Source: Ascaphus truei
Taxonomy: Eukaryota > Chordata > Amphibia > Anura > Ascaphidae
Reading direction: 5' to 3'
Length of the DNA stretch: 64,000 nt
Assembly (NCBI GenBank): GCA_036426205.1
Contig: CM071570.1
Coordinates: forward strand, 633,523-697,522
Under the pieces are notes generated by a model. That model did no database searches. It was given only the letters and a program-made list of their open reading frames with translations, and was not told the origin of the DNA. How positions within the stretch are numbered: the stretch's first letter is position 1; the number at the start of each line of letters is the position of its first letter. Positions 31,531-43,604 of this stretch are shown here, in pieces. A program made the translations under genes and the position numbers.

Positions 31531-32424
31531 TCTATTTTCTTCAACTTTCTTGAGTGTGGTTAACAGAAATATAAAAGAACTTGCATGTAGATATGATAGC
31601 AAATATCTCTTGTCAGGAGAATTAGCCTTGTGAGATGAAGGTGCTTTGTTATGGGGGGAAGGTAAAAAATGAATTTCTTTCTAAGGGAACAGGGATGTCT
31701 ACTCACTGTGTCTGCTGATGAAAAGAAAGCACACTTCCTTTCCAGGCAGGAACAAACCAAGGGGCATACCAATATGCAGATAAGGGGAGGGGAAGAGGGC
31801 TAAACCAAACTCAGCTATGAGTTTTGGGGGGTTGCCAGGGCAACTAACTAGTGGCTTGTGTAAAGGGAATTAAGTTACAGCTAAATGCAATTTTCATGGC
31901 AGCATAGACTGTTAGAACAGGGGAAACATGCAACTTTCCCTGGGGAAAGCTGGCAGTGTGAGAGCAGAAAATACACACAGAAATAAACAATCCTGTTTCT
32001 GGACACTCGTCTTCTAGTATCAGTAGATACCACTATATCTAACATAAACGTGGACCATATAAAATACAATAACAATGTATAAAGTCCATGTTCACATAAC
32101 AACGTGGTGCTGGTTGGTACCACTTTCTCCCACATTCCTTTGGCAAGGGGTGCCAAGAGGAGATACCAGTCCAGGATGGCTAGGTGCTCCTTAATGTCTT
32201 TTTGGAATCCATAGAACGAGTGACTGATTCATAGTTGCTGGAATCCGATTTGGACATTAGAAGGATAGTCTATGTACTGGCCTGATGAAGGCTTTCGCAG
32301 TTCCTTGTTTGTGGACTCTCAAGCTTCACATGTAAATACATATTTCTGCACCTAATGAGTAATCATGAACAGAAATGAATTGACAACATTCCTAATAGTC
32401 AATTCTTAAGACCGAGACATAATT
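31531..32424. other. Unassigned insert in PLE 3
   Basis: About 0.9 kb between PLE coding pieces, with no recognisable frame. It probably is a separate insertion. No terminal repeats found by eye. Confidence 0.35.
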
Positions 32425-32790
32425 GTACAGAGGAATTTGAATTTGAATCACAAGCATCATTTCTCTGTGAGAGATTTTCTAAACGGGATATAAAAAAAGA
32501 TCTGATTCAATCTGCACATCTGAAACAAAACATAAAAAAATTGAAAACCTGTTATAATATAACATTTCTTTTGAAAAAAATGAAACAAATACCTATAATC
32601 ACAAACAAAGAGGAAAATATAGAATCTTCTCAAACCAACTTTGATGGGAACAAAACCACTGTTGGCCAAATACCATTATTCATTACTCAACATTTTAAAG
32701 CACATAATACTATCAAACAAGCAATTACAAAACATTGGCACATTCTTTACATGGATCCTATTATACGTCACACAGATGCAGCCTGATTAA
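32425..32790 (+). pseudogene. PLE 3, connector piece
   Basis: Reads EFESQASFLCERFSKRDIKK near 32425 and IPLFITQHFKAHNTIKQAIT, then KHWHIL near 32680-32745, the conserved linker between RT and nuclease (compare FITKFSKQASQIRQIVSKHW in the 43608 element). Frame-broken. Confidence 0.75.
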
Positions 32791-32890
32791 TTTAGCAGTT
32801 TGCCTCAAAGAAACTGCAGACGAAATGCAGCATGACCATGGCCAGATCGCAGTTTCCCCACGGTCAATAACGCAGTAGAAGTATTGCCCA

Positions 32891-33691
32891 TGTAACGGTA
32901 TTTCTGACCTGGCCTGACCCACCCAATCTCACATTGGCCCCTGTGGTCTAACCAGTCCCCATTACAGTGTAGTTGTGTCTGGTGGTGCACCTGTTGGCTA
33001 CAGGACTCCTGAGTCTCCCGCATGATGGTGTATGGGGAGGACCCGTCCAGACAGACAGCTGAGGTAGTGTGCTGAGTCCTACCTAGGTCCAGTGCAGCGC
33101 CTCCACCTCATCAGGGTCCCTTTGGTCACTTGGGGATGGTCCTGGCGAGGAACTCCTCTGTGGTGCTCCTCTCTGTACAATCACTCCACACATGTACACG
33201 AGAGGGTTTGTAATTAAGAGCATCTTTATTGTACGGTGGGCCATGCTGCCCTCCACAATGGGGTGTAATTAGCCCTCCATTGTCACCGTACTTCCCTTTA
33301 AAAGGTATAGTTCTCCTTAATTAGGGATTCCCTATCCCAGCTGGGATGTCTTTACTCTGTGCCAGGTCCCTGGACACAGACTCCTGCTTCAGCTACTAGA
33401 ACATAACTGAACTTGTACTTGAACTCCTGACAGAACTAGCAGAACTCGCACTTGAACTAGCAGAACTAACTCTTAGACACAGTGCTGTGCCTTATGTACA
33501 CTCTGGGGGCTGACACAACTCTGACATCACCAACCAGGGAGTCAGAGTCTGTGACCACTCCCATCCTTACACAGGGCACCTCACCAGGGTGTGAGGGAAA
33601 ACCTCCATAATTACTGCTGGCATGCCCACAACTTACCAGGCCTTACTGTCAGCAGGATAGATGACTGTAGCCATTTTACATGACCGCTACA
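32891..33691 (-). mobile_element. Solo LTR with 4-bp target duplication
   Basis: An 801-bp block with ends TGTAACGG and CCGCTACA, flanked on both sides by CCCA (32887-32890 and 33692-33695). AATAAA reads on the minus strand near 33228 and a TTTTAAAG TATA-like box lies upstream of it near 33300, so the LTR is on -. No internal coding region accompanies it. Gypsy or endogenous-retrovirus origin cannot be told from the LTR alone. Confidence 0.7.
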
Positions 33692-33698
33692 CCCATAA

Positions 33699-33748
33699 GG
33701 ATTAACCTAGTCCCATTCAGTAGCACGGACCCCCCACTGTGTTAATCC
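33699..33748. repeat. Dispersed hairpin repeat, copy 5
   Basis: GGATTAACCTAGTCCC then ATTCAGTAGCA then CGGACCCCCCACTGTGTTAA, a decayed copy of the 6676 hairpin. The downstream 100 bp also resembles the flank of copy 1 (6737-6850), so the repeat unit is larger than the hairpin, about 170 bp. Confidence 0.55.
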
Positions 33749-33944
33749 TAATAGGAACCCCCCGCGCTTCACTTGTCTGTGATCAGGCCACACTTTTTGG
33801 GGGGCCACAGTTCACCTGCAGCCAGTGCAGGGTTGAGATGAATCTGAATGCATCTGTATTCTACCAGCAGACCTGAAAGTAGTATTCAAATGAGCAGAGA
33901 CCCTTATACACATGCTGTCCCCCAGTCAATAGCGGGGCACAGAG

Positions 33945-34470
33945 AAAACGAAGGAAACAGATCTCAGAGACCCTTTGGGAGCAAGAGGTAACTATGAGTG
34001 CAATAAATGTAAAGTATGCAAACATATGACCACGCAAAAAATGATAAATTCAAAAGTCAAAAATGTCCCTTATGATTTTTTATCAACTATCTGACTATCT
34101 TTGTAGTTTGTCATGTAATAACGGACTGCAATATACAGGCAAAAAAAACATAATCTCAAACTCTGCATATTAGAACATGTGGGAAACATCAAAAACATTC
34201 CCAAAGCAATAGAACAGGCTAAACAGTTAACTCCTCTACTAACACATTGATATGAATTTCATCAGTGTAATCCAGACCACATCAACTTTTTGGACATAGA
34301 AACAATTTCTCATCAACTTTTTGGACATAGAAACAATGTCTCCTAACAGCTGGGAATAGAGATCAATATCTCTTGAAAAAAGAACAATACAATAAAAAAA
34401 AAAACATTTTTACCCTCAAAACCAAATCTCAAGGGGTCTTAACGATTTTATTGGACTCAGTCCTTTTCTA
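33945..34470 (+). pseudogene. PLE 3, GIY-YIG nuclease piece
   Basis: Reads YECNKCKVCKYMTTQ-like Cys-rich knuckle near 33990, then LKLCILEHVGNIKNIPKAIE near 34155-34215 (nuclease helix), and YEFHQCNPDHINFL near 34250. A 30-bp direct duplication of CATCAACTTTTTGGACATAG occurs at 34276 and 34313. Stops are frequent. Confidence 0.7.
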
Positions 34471-35053
34471 AGATAAACTTCTGAAACTCTATTCATGATT
34501 TGTGCGGTTTTTATAATAAATAAATAATGACCTCTATCATATGGACATGTTATCAAATTTACATTCAAATTATTATTTTTTTTACCATTTTTATTATTAT
34601 AATTCCTTCTTTTTCCCTCTATCTTTTTCCTGTTATTCCCTTTTTCTTTTTTTAAACATTTATTTAATAAATTGATAATCTAATTTAATTTTATATAATT
34701 TTTTTTTATATATCACTGGAATTATTTACACATTTCTTATTTATTCCTACATATTTATAGGTTTTCGATAATTCCCCTTTTTTGTTCCATTTGATAACTT
34801 ATTTGATATATGAATTATAACTATTTCCATATAATTATTGATGTATTATTAAATATATAATCACGTTTTTTTCACTGTAACATTTTTTTAATATGGGCAT
34901 TATAACATCTCCATATGAGTATACTTATCAATTTATGTATTGTAATTATTTTATATTTTACACAGTACAGTATGTCAATCTAAATCATTGATCAATTGAC
35001 CTGATTTGGTCAGCGGGATATATCAAGTCGGACGTCAAGCCGTAAACATTAAA
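34471..35053 (+). mobile_element. PLE 3, 3' untranslated AT-rich region
   Basis: Very AT-rich with long T runs, between the nuclease piece and the hammerhead-like motif. No gene. Confidence 0.45.
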
Positions 35054-35095
35054 TCCTGATGAAGCACATACTGTGCGAAACGCGTAGCGGTCATG
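35054..35095 (+). ncRNA. Hammerhead-ribozyme-like motif of PLE 3
   Basis: CTGATGA at 35056-35062, stem II GCACA/TGTGC closed by a short loop, GAAA at 35077-35080, then CGCGTAGCGGTC, which can form a short stem III ending in GUC, the classical cleavage triplet. This is the most complete hammerhead-like core in the window. Self-cleavage is inferred from family knowledge. Confidence 0.6.
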
Positions 35096-35930
35096 TTGCG
35101 CATTAGCTGCAGTATCTGTTTTTTCCTGGTGTAATACTTGCCTGCAAGGCATGCTGAGCTGACTGAGACCTGGTAGTTTGCTGTGACACAACCAGGAAGT
35201 GTTGGACATCGATCGAGGGAACACAGGATATGCCCCAGCGCACGGGGGAATGTGTAGAACGCCGATGAAACCTTCCTGTTATTATCTCCACCTGGCAATC
35301 AGCTGCTTATCTTCTGTTATTAACTTACAGTAATTGTCAGTGTACTTATACTGTTTTATATTTGTAATACATTTCTAATTATTGTAAAATAGAAAAGAAG
35401 ATGAGGGCGCTAATGAGAACAATCTATAATTATAGGAGTGAGACCCAAATACAATTATCTCATTTTAATGTCTGCTGCTTAGAAGAATAATAGGGGATTC
35501 TCAGTTCCCTAGTTGCAAGTAAGGAAAAGATAATAATATACACCCTGGCATGCAAAAAATTACCTAGGCGCTCTCTCTATAGATGTATATAATAGCGTAA
35601 TGAAAATATTACCATAACTAGGGGACCCTACGTAAATCACAATTCGCGTGCACGTCTCTAAGGTCCACTGTCCACTGTTCGAACCCTAAAGGGGACATTT
35701 CCTCATCCCCCAAACGATTAGCAGGAAAACAAAAGACAAGGGGAGCGCGGATGAGTAACACCAAAATAAAAACAAATAATGGAAAGGTAGACTGGTTAGT
35801 TATACCTAATCCATGCACTAGGGACCTGTTCGAACCGCAGTCAATGTACTGCAATTGATTTAACAGGGGATGGGTGAATATAGCCAAAGAAAATAAATTA
35901 ATACTCACACGGGCCTGTGTGAGCACATAC
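35096..35930. other. PLE terminal region and unassigned sequence
   Basis: The first 200 bp probably belong to the PLE terminal repeat. The rest shows no gene. The palindrome CTCACACGGGCCTGTGTGAG at about 35904-35923 resembles CTCACACGGCCTTGTGTGAG near 19080, suggesting a shared repeat family. Confidence 0.35.
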
Positions 35931-36494
35931 TGTCACGGTAACTTGTGACAGGGTATAATATATACCAAATATCTGGGTTGAATTGAACACGACTTAGATA
36001 TAATAAATATAGTTTATTCCTTAAAGAAGGTGAACTCACAAGATGGTACAAATAACAGACAAGGTATAGACACTTACTTAGGGGCTGGACAATGAAGCAA
36101 TCAGGTACAGGATTGGCAATTCATTCAGCAATACAGGATACAAATGAAAACATCACGAAAAGACACTGGGTATAGGGCTTACACTCGTTTATATGGAGTT
36201 TCAGCCCCGTACCCTAACCTTAGGCACCTGAAAGTCTACCAGACTTGTATCTGGTTAGGAAACCTTTTTGTCTGTAAGTGTGAATTATGGCACTTACAGA
36301 CCACTCAGGCTCTGCGTTTCTCCGACCTATTGTACACAATCAGAGTGATCAAGTCTTTGATCATGGGGGCTGTTGTAGACAAAGGTTCTCCTTCCTGAAC
36401 ATGAACATAAAGCAGAGCCAGTAACTTTCTCGGCCTTTTATACCAGCCTTGCAAAACAGTATATTCTTTAATATCTACAGATATTAAAATAATC
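35931..36494. other. Possible LTR-like sequence, unresolved
   Basis: Begins TGTCACGGTAACTTGTGACA and has AATAAA-like and TATA-like (CTTTTATACCAG, reading on -) signals, suggestive of an LTR on the minus strand, but I cannot find its other end. No coding gene. Confidence 0.3.
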
Positions 36495-36724
36495 CGTCGC
36501 AACCGGTATGACCCTGGGGCTTGCCACTCCACGGAGATGTAAAAAGCGGCTTGCGGCTGTTGTCCTATTCATTCAGGCTCAGAAAAAATTAGGGCTGCTA
36601 CGTGTCTGGGGGCACACAAGAGTAAGTGTGTGTCCACCCAACTGGAACGTGACCCACTGTAGCTCCTCCTCCTATGCATTTCACCAATAGAATGGCAAGC
36701 ACCAGCATCATACCGGTTGCGACG
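36495..36724. mobile_element. MITE with perfect 17-bp terminal inverted repeats
   Basis: CGTCGCAACCGGTATGA at 36495-36511 is exactly inverted at 36708-36724. Similarity continues inward to about 36 bp (CTGGGGCTTGCCA against TGGCAAGCACCAG). Length 230 bp, no coding capacity. The superfamily is not clear, and the flanks show no obvious duplication. Confidence 0.75.
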
Positions 36725-37384
36725 CTGGAGACTTCTAGCCTGATGTCATTTCCTGTGAGCCCTATGAGGAGGTAACCAGCACCAGCCAGCCATAGGATTT
36801 AGCAGCTTTGAAGCAAGGGAGCAAGCCGACTGAGGTAAACACCCCAGGAGATGATCCCCAGCGTAGCAGCAGCAATAATCTGGCATCTATTTGGCAAGCT
36901 GAGTTTCAACTTTCATCCTCAGAAACACCACAGGCTCATTTTAGAGTTTCATATACAGACTTCATTTCTATATCAGGCATATCAGCACCAGTCCTTACAT
37001 AGCAGGCTAAACTTTTCATTTTTTTATTGCAGCATATTTATATTCATTTTTCATTGCACTTTATCTATTTTCTTTTTATATATTTGCATTGTGTGCTTTT
37101 ATATTTTACATTCCAACTATAAACAAACCACTTTTTGCCAAACAATTGTGCCTTTTTTCTTTTGATGCAATTTCCACACTAAGGATTGGTTATCCTTAGT
37201 ATTTCTAAGGCAGCATTTGTTTTTTGGCGAAACTACAAGGACATCAACCTCAACAAATCTTTTTTTACTGACCTATTTTACCAATTCTTTAATTAATACC
37301 AGTCTTACAGTATCTCCCACTTAGTAACTCCCTTTGGTTCATGTCAAACACATTCATGTGTTAAATGTTCATTCTGTCATTGTA
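36725..37384. other. Unassigned sequence
   Basis: No gene. Contains an AT-rich stretch and a perfect 9-bp hairpin ACTAAGGAT-TGGTT-ATCCTTAGT near 37179-37201. Small frames look random. Confidence 0.35.
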
Positions 37385-37609
37385 CAGTGGCGGCCGCCTT
37401 TAGTCTCCTGTGGCCGTTTCCCCGCGATTTTTGAAATCGCGGGCAGATGCGGCATGTTTTCCGTCGTTTTCGAAGCCGCGAGCGCTTTTAATGTTAAGCG
37501 CCATTAGCGCTGAACGGGAAGTGCGGCTGACGCGCGGCCAAGTCCGTTAGAAACGGAAAAAGTCCCCGAATTTTTCGGGGATGTAGGAGGTTTAAGGGGG
37601 CCGTGACAG
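37385..37609. mobile_element. Mariner-like MITE flanked by TA
   Basis: GC-rich 225-bp element with imperfect inverted ends CAGTGGCGGCCGCCTTTAG and, on the other strand, CTGTCACGGCCCCCTTAAA, flanked by TA on both sides (37383-37384 and 37610-37611). Ends and TA duplication fit the Tc1/mariner group. It stands out from its AT-rich surroundings. Internal hairpins such as CCGCGATTT-T-GAAATCGCGG occur. Confidence 0.6.
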
Positions 37610-38168
37610 TATTTATTATTATATATTTTTTTACTATTTGTGTATATTTTATTTTAGCTTTCTACAATTGTTCAAATTGTCCATATTTTCACATAGGGCC
37701 ATTTAATCTTCCCTTATTTCGATTTAACTATTTTCAGCGTCTATTTAATCAGCGCACCATTTTTTTCTCTTCCTTTCCTGATGTTACACCCACGTTTCTC
37801 CCACAGGTTAATGATTAGCAGGGTAACTGCTGCTGATAAAAATCCCAATTTAATAAAACACAAACATGACAAAATATAATAAAAATTGTGAAACTTCTGC
37901 CAACCGTAGCAAATGTCCGTGTTGTCTGTCCCTCTCCAAGCGCACGCTCCTTCCGCGTCTGAAACGCAGATAATGGAACGCACCCACGAACTGCTCTTCC
38001 TGGCTACAGAGTGATCAGAGGTCCAAAAAGGGTGGAGCAACGCGTTTCTATTTCTTACAAATCTTCCTCAGTCTCTCTTCCGGCTGAATGTCCTATATAA
38101 GTCTTAAATACCCATTTATTGTCCTCCTCATTGCTAAATCAATTAAATATAGCCAATTACAACTGAAG
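37610..38168 (-). mobile_element. PLE terminal fragment (minus) with hammerhead-like motif
   Basis: At 38037-38071 the minus strand reads CTGAGGAAGATTTGTAAG, then AAATAGAAACGCGTTG: a hammerhead-like core (CTGAGGA ... GAAACGCG). Stem II is weak. The rest (37610-38036) is AT-rich on the outer side and more GC-rich near the motif, as in other PLE ends here. No coding piece is attached. Confidence 0.5.
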
Positions 38169-38639
38169 GTTTAGATCAGGCCTGCACAACGTATGGCCCG
38201 CGGGCTGCATGCGGCCCGCCTGGCCGCTCTGTGCGGCCCGCGATGAGTCCAGCCGGGCAACAAATTAATTAATTAAATAAATTAGAAAAAAAAAAAGTTT
38301 AAAAAAATGGCGCCGATTCCCTGCGGTCCCGGCGCGCATGCGCAGGACCCGCTCCCCCCCCCCTTGCAACGTGGGATGGAGGGGAATCCTCTGCAGCCGC
38401 TCCCCCCTACCTGCTCCCAACGTGGGGCGGAGGGGGAAGTAATAATGAATAAGTCATTCAGCTCCTCCTGTGGCCTGCTTCTCACCGCTTCCTGCGTCCC
38501 CCACAAGCTCACCTCCCGTGCCCTCCCCCCCCCAGCCCGCGCCCCAAGCCCACCTCCTGTCCCGGGCAGCTGCCGCAGGGATATCGGGGGCAGGAGGGGA
38601 AAGCGTCCGGCGGCAACCTGCACCCACCCGGTCAAGATA

Positions 38640-39862
38640 AGTCACTGTCACCCAGTCACAGTCACCCTGTCACCCAGTCACTGTCTCCCACCCAGTCACT
38701 GTTAGTCACTGTCACCCACCCAGTCACTGTCACCCACCCACCCAGTCACTTTCACCCACCCACCCAGTCACTGTCACCCACCCAGTCACTGTCACCCACC
38801 CAGTCACTGTCACCCACCCAGTCACTGTCACCCACCCAGTCACTGTCACCCACTCAGTCACTGTCACCCAACCACCCAGTCACAGTCACCCTGTCACCCA
38901 GTCACTGTCTCCCACCCAGTCACTGTTAGTCACTGTCACCCACCCACCCGTCACTTTCACCCACCCACCCAGTCCACTGTCATTCACCATTCACTGCACC
39001 CACCAGTCACTGTCCACCCCCCCCCAGTCACTGTCACCCCACCCAGTCACTGTCACCCACTCCTACAGTCACTGTCAACCCACCCATCACTCCGTCACCC
39101 ACACCCACGTCACTGTCATCCCCCCACCCACCCAGTCACTGTCAGCCCAGTCCTGTCACCCAAACCCAGTCAAAGTCCCTGTCACCCACCCAGTCTGCCT
39201 GTCACTCACCCCAGTCACGTCACCCAGTCACTGTCACCCACCCAGTCCCTGTCACCCACCCAGTCACGGTCACCCAGTCCACTGTCACCCACCCCAGTCA
39301 CTGTCACCACCCAGTCACTGTCACCCGCATCACGTCACCCCACCCCAGTCACTGTCACCCAGTCACTGTCCCCCCCCCAGTCACTGTCACCAGTCAACTT
39401 CCCCAGTCACTGTTCCCCACCCAGTCACTGTCACCCAGTCACTGTGTCCCACCCAGTCCTGTCTCACTCCAGTCACTGTCACCCAGTCACTGTCTCTCAC
39501 ACCAGTCAACCCAGTCACTGTCACCACCCAGTCACCCACAGTCACTGTCACCCACCCAGTCACTGTCAACCACGACCCACACCCAGTCACCAAGTCACTG
39601 TCACCCACCCGTCACTTCCCCACCCACTTCCCACGTCCTCACCCCACCCAGTCCTGTCTCCCACCCACCCAGTCACTGTCTCCCACCCAGTCACTGTCAC
39701 CCAGTCACTGTCTCTCACCCAGTCACCCAGTCACTGTCACCCACCCAGTCACCAAGTCACTGTCAACCACCCAGTCACCCAGTCACTGTCACCCACCCAG
39801 TCACTGTCTCCCACCCACACAGTCACTGTCTCCCACCCAGTCACTGTTACCCACACACCATC
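38640..39862. repeat. About 18-bp minisatellite CAGTCACTGTCACCCACC
   Basis: About 65-70 degenerate units, many differing by one-base losses between about 38945 and 39660. The open frames here (Ser/His/Pro/Thr-rich) come from repeat periodicity. Confidence 0.9.
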
Positions 39863-39867
39863 ATTCA

Positions 39868-40200
39868 CCCAAGGGGGAGAGTGATATGAAGTGCAAGGGG
39901 GAGAGTGATGTGAGGTGCAAGGGGGAGAGTGATGTGAGGTGCAAGGGGGGAGAGTGATGTGAGGTGAGGGGGAAGGTGAGGTGCAGGGGGTGATAGTGAT
40001 GTGAGCTGTAAGGGGGAGAGGGTTGTGATCTGCAACGGGGGAGAGATGTGAGCTGCAAGGAGGAGAGGGATGAGCTGCAAGGGGGAGAGGGATGTGAAGT
40101 GCAGGGGGGGTGGGATGTGTGTGGTGTGCAGGGGGGGGTATGTGTGGTTTTATGTGGAGGGGGTTATTTGTGTTGTGGGTTGAGGGGGAGAGATGGGGGT
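39868..40200. repeat. Purine-rich minisatellite GGGGGAGAGTGATGTGAGGTGCAA
   Basis: About nine increasingly degenerate units of about 24 bp inside the hAT element. Confidence 0.85.
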
Positions 40201-40235
40201 AGTGAGAATAATGGAGTATCGCAAAGGTTGATAGT

Positions 40236-40632
<397 letters not shown>

Positions 40633-40695
40633 ATTTTTTTCCTTTGAGCAGTTCGGCCCTTCGCACTTTACGAGTTGTGCAGGCCTGGTTTAGAT

Positions 40696-41850
40696 TAACT
40701 GTCCCCCGTGTGGTAACTTCAACTTGGATGCCTACAATCAATACAACCAGTGACCCCTAGTGGTCTCCTTTAGTAAAACACTCCAGGCACGTAAATGTTA
40801 TATGAGTGCCATAATATCGCTGACAAACAGACTAATAAATACAAATTTGCCCTTGCAGGTATCTTTAATAAAACGCCCCCTGCCTAGCATAAAATGCCCA
40901 TATTTTAAATGAAACAAGGAGCTAGAAGCATTAAACAAATAAGACAAAAATACTGGTAATGTTTTAACTACCCTGCCTTACAGTACCAGTAAGGTAAGGT
41001 AAGTACTCCCCCAAAATAATTGGACACAAGAGAAAATCATAAGTGTCATAATCCCTAAATTCACTAACAAACAAGATTTTTAAATAAATCATTTAGTGCT
41101 TAAACAATACTGTATGCCCATACATGTCCCACTCCTAATACTAATATGCACCCTGAAACAAAAACCTGTCCTGCGCTCCGGTATACAGCCTCAGCACCCG
41201 TAGGTGTCAGTGTGAGCCACGTGGGAGCGGAGCGAGAGGGGCAAATGCAGACCACTAAAATAGATCGGGGCTAGAATGGAAATCCCTTACCTCTGAATGC
41301 TCTCCGATCTGGGTCATGCTCCCTCCTGACCTCCGCTTCTCCTGTGTGCGTCCGTGAGAAATGTACAGCAGATTGGAAGAAAATCCGGCGCTACTGCAAG
41401 CGGCAAAAGATCCAGGCAACTTCCGGTTTGTAAGAGAAAACTTTATTCCGACATCACACACAAGGAACTCAGGCTACACCTCAGTCTCCCCCTCAACGCG
41501 TCACGTCATTTACATGCACCAATGTAACTTGATATATATATTTGGGTAGCACTTTGGTGCAAAGACTCCCTATAGTGAGTCACAGGAGCCAGCACAGCGT
41601 GTGCCCCCTCACAATTTTCATCTTCCACGTATACTTTAGTGTGTTCTCCCTAATAACAAAAATACAGCAGAAAAATGATGTGCAAGTGAAAAAACGGGAC
41701 TGGCAATAACAAACATGACAAGCTCCAAATCACCAGAGCAGTTTGTGTCCCCACTGAGGAAGTTGTAGACCCCTGCATGCTGAGGGGTGGGAGCAGGAAA
41801 GCCAGGACAGTTGTGAATGTTTAAATCTGTTATATACCATATATTTTTAT
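40696..41850. other. Unassigned sequence
   Basis: No gene recognised. Around 41165-41510 the sequence turns GC-richer and has TTTATTCC and CAACGCGTCACG, reminiscent of a retroelement terminal region, but the order of motifs does not match the PLE ends in this window. Confidence 0.35.
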
Positions 41851-41853
41851 TGT

Positions 41854-41894
<41 letters not shown>
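41851..41894. repeat. (TG)n microsatellite
   Basis: About 21 TG dinucleotides with one TTT interruption. Confidence 0.95.
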
Positions 41895-41897
<3 letters not shown>

Positions 41898-42472
41898 GTT
41901 AGCAATAAAGTTGTAGAGGATCGCGCTATAACGGGGTTGAGCATTACATTCACATAATATATTTGGATTAGATGATCCACAATAGGATGTATATACTGTA
42001 TATACCAATGTGAAAACGGGTAAACAGCCAGTTAACCCACCAGGCGCTCAGAAAGTATAGCTGCAGCTGTGAAATGGTGTTTTGACAATAGATCTAGTTG
42101 ATGAGTGCCACTATCCCCCAGTGTGTTATTGATTACATGTAATTCTCTGCAACTGGCTAGCTATAAGCACAATGAGGTTGGAGAAAAACTTGAAGGAAGA
42201 TAACTTACAGTTGCACTGGGGGACGTAATGAAGTGGCCCGTCTGTCTTCCTGTATGAACAATGCTGTGTGTCCCTCTGTCTGCGTTGTCTCTTGATGGGA
42301 TGATCTTCTCGCGTTGCCAGCAATCTCTTCTGCCGCCAACCCTGCACCCGCTCGATCGCGGTGGGTGGTCACCTGACCGGCGGCAGTGCCGGTACTTCCG
42401 GATACAGCAGGGAGACACAGATGCACCATACACAGCCCGGCGTGCAGGCAGCAGGCACCGGAACACAAGAAA
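41895..42472. other. Unassigned sequence left of the PLE inverted arm
   Basis: No gene. Becomes GC-rich from about 42300 toward the inverted arm. Open frames on both strands lack recognisable motifs. Confidence 0.35.
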
Positions 42473-42579
42473 TCCTCCCCAGGGAGGTCAGTTACGCCGC
42501 ACCGCCGTGGAATAAAAAAGCTTCAGAAAAGGCTGATCAGTGTGGCATGAAAATTTAAGACAATAGTGCAAACGGATCC

Positions 42580-42612
42580 TCTGACGCGTTTCGGCCCGTC
42601 AGGCTTTGTCAA
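42580..42612 (-). ncRNA. PLE terminal GAAACGCG motif, left arm
   Basis: Minus strand: GACAAAGCCTGACGGGC, then CGAAACGCGTCAGAGG. It shares GAAACGCGT with the hammerhead-like motifs, but CTGACGG lacks the CTGANGA core, so I call it a variant or decayed ribozyme region only. Confidence 0.35.
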
Positions 42613-43604
42613 AAGAGTGATCCGTTTGTAAAAACATGAAGCTATATACAAATGCAAAGTAACAACACCTGTGGTCAAGCCCCAACCAAATGGGTAACAG
42701 GTGTAATCATGACATTGCTGATAATGGCATGTGAAGTTAAAACATAGCGGGGTTAAAAATGACCAATCTATATGTTTGGCAAGAAAAAGCATATACAATA
42801 CAAAACATGTATAACCACAATACTAGTAATTGGTCCAAAGAACTAAAAACATGTACATTAAAACAAAAAAAGCACCAATGTAAATAAAGTTATGATGAAA
42901 ACAAAAAAAATACTATGAAATCACCGGACTCCTAATTTTTGATATTTGCAAGAGAAAATTGAGAGAGCTGTCATTAACAAATACAGTAGCTTGTTAGTCC
43001 TATTGTTACATAAGATTGTTAAGTAATGAAACAATAAGAAAATAATACAATAAATGCAATGAAGTATAAAGGGATAAGGGGAAACCAGTAAAGGGGAAAA
43101 AAAGGAAGAAAAAAAAAAGAAAAAAAAAAAAGGGGGAAAAAAGGGAATAAAAAAAAAAAAAAAAAAAGGTGGGAGGGAGGGAAAGGGGGGGGAGGGGAGA
43201 AGGGGAGGGGAGAGGGAAGGAAAGAGGAAACATATATAAAACCAAAGAATGTATATATAAGCTTTATGCAACAGTTAATCTCCAAGAAATGTTTCAGTTC
43301 CCATTCAACATTTAAGCCGTAAGGCTGCAAAGTATTCAGGGAAAATATCAGACATCTCCTTTTTATTTAGTCGGTTCAATCTATCGCCTCCCCTAATACA
43401 AGAGGGGACGTGTTCGACGCACAAAATGAGAAATTTATTAAGTCCCACCAAGTGGACATTGTACAAAATGTTTAGATAGTGGATGTACTAAGTCTTTCTT
43501 ATTGATTAATCTGACATGTTCTGAGATGCGAATGTACAATGATCTGATGGTTCTGCCCACATATTTATATCGACAACCGCATGTAATCACATATACAACG
43601 TGAC

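Noticed and set aside
32281..32310. CTGATGAAGGCTTTCGCAG as a hammerhead core
   Set aside because: No GAAA follows a stem II, and there is no PLE terminal context.
35931..37609. Single transposon bounded by TGTCACGG and CCGTGACA
   Set aside because: The right end is explained better by the TA-flanked MITE (37385-37609); the interior holds an independent MITE and no shared structure.
41470..41505. Possible hammerhead or PLE end (CAACGCGTCACG with CTCAGTCTCC)
   Set aside because: Motif order and core do not match CTGANGA...GAAA on either strand.
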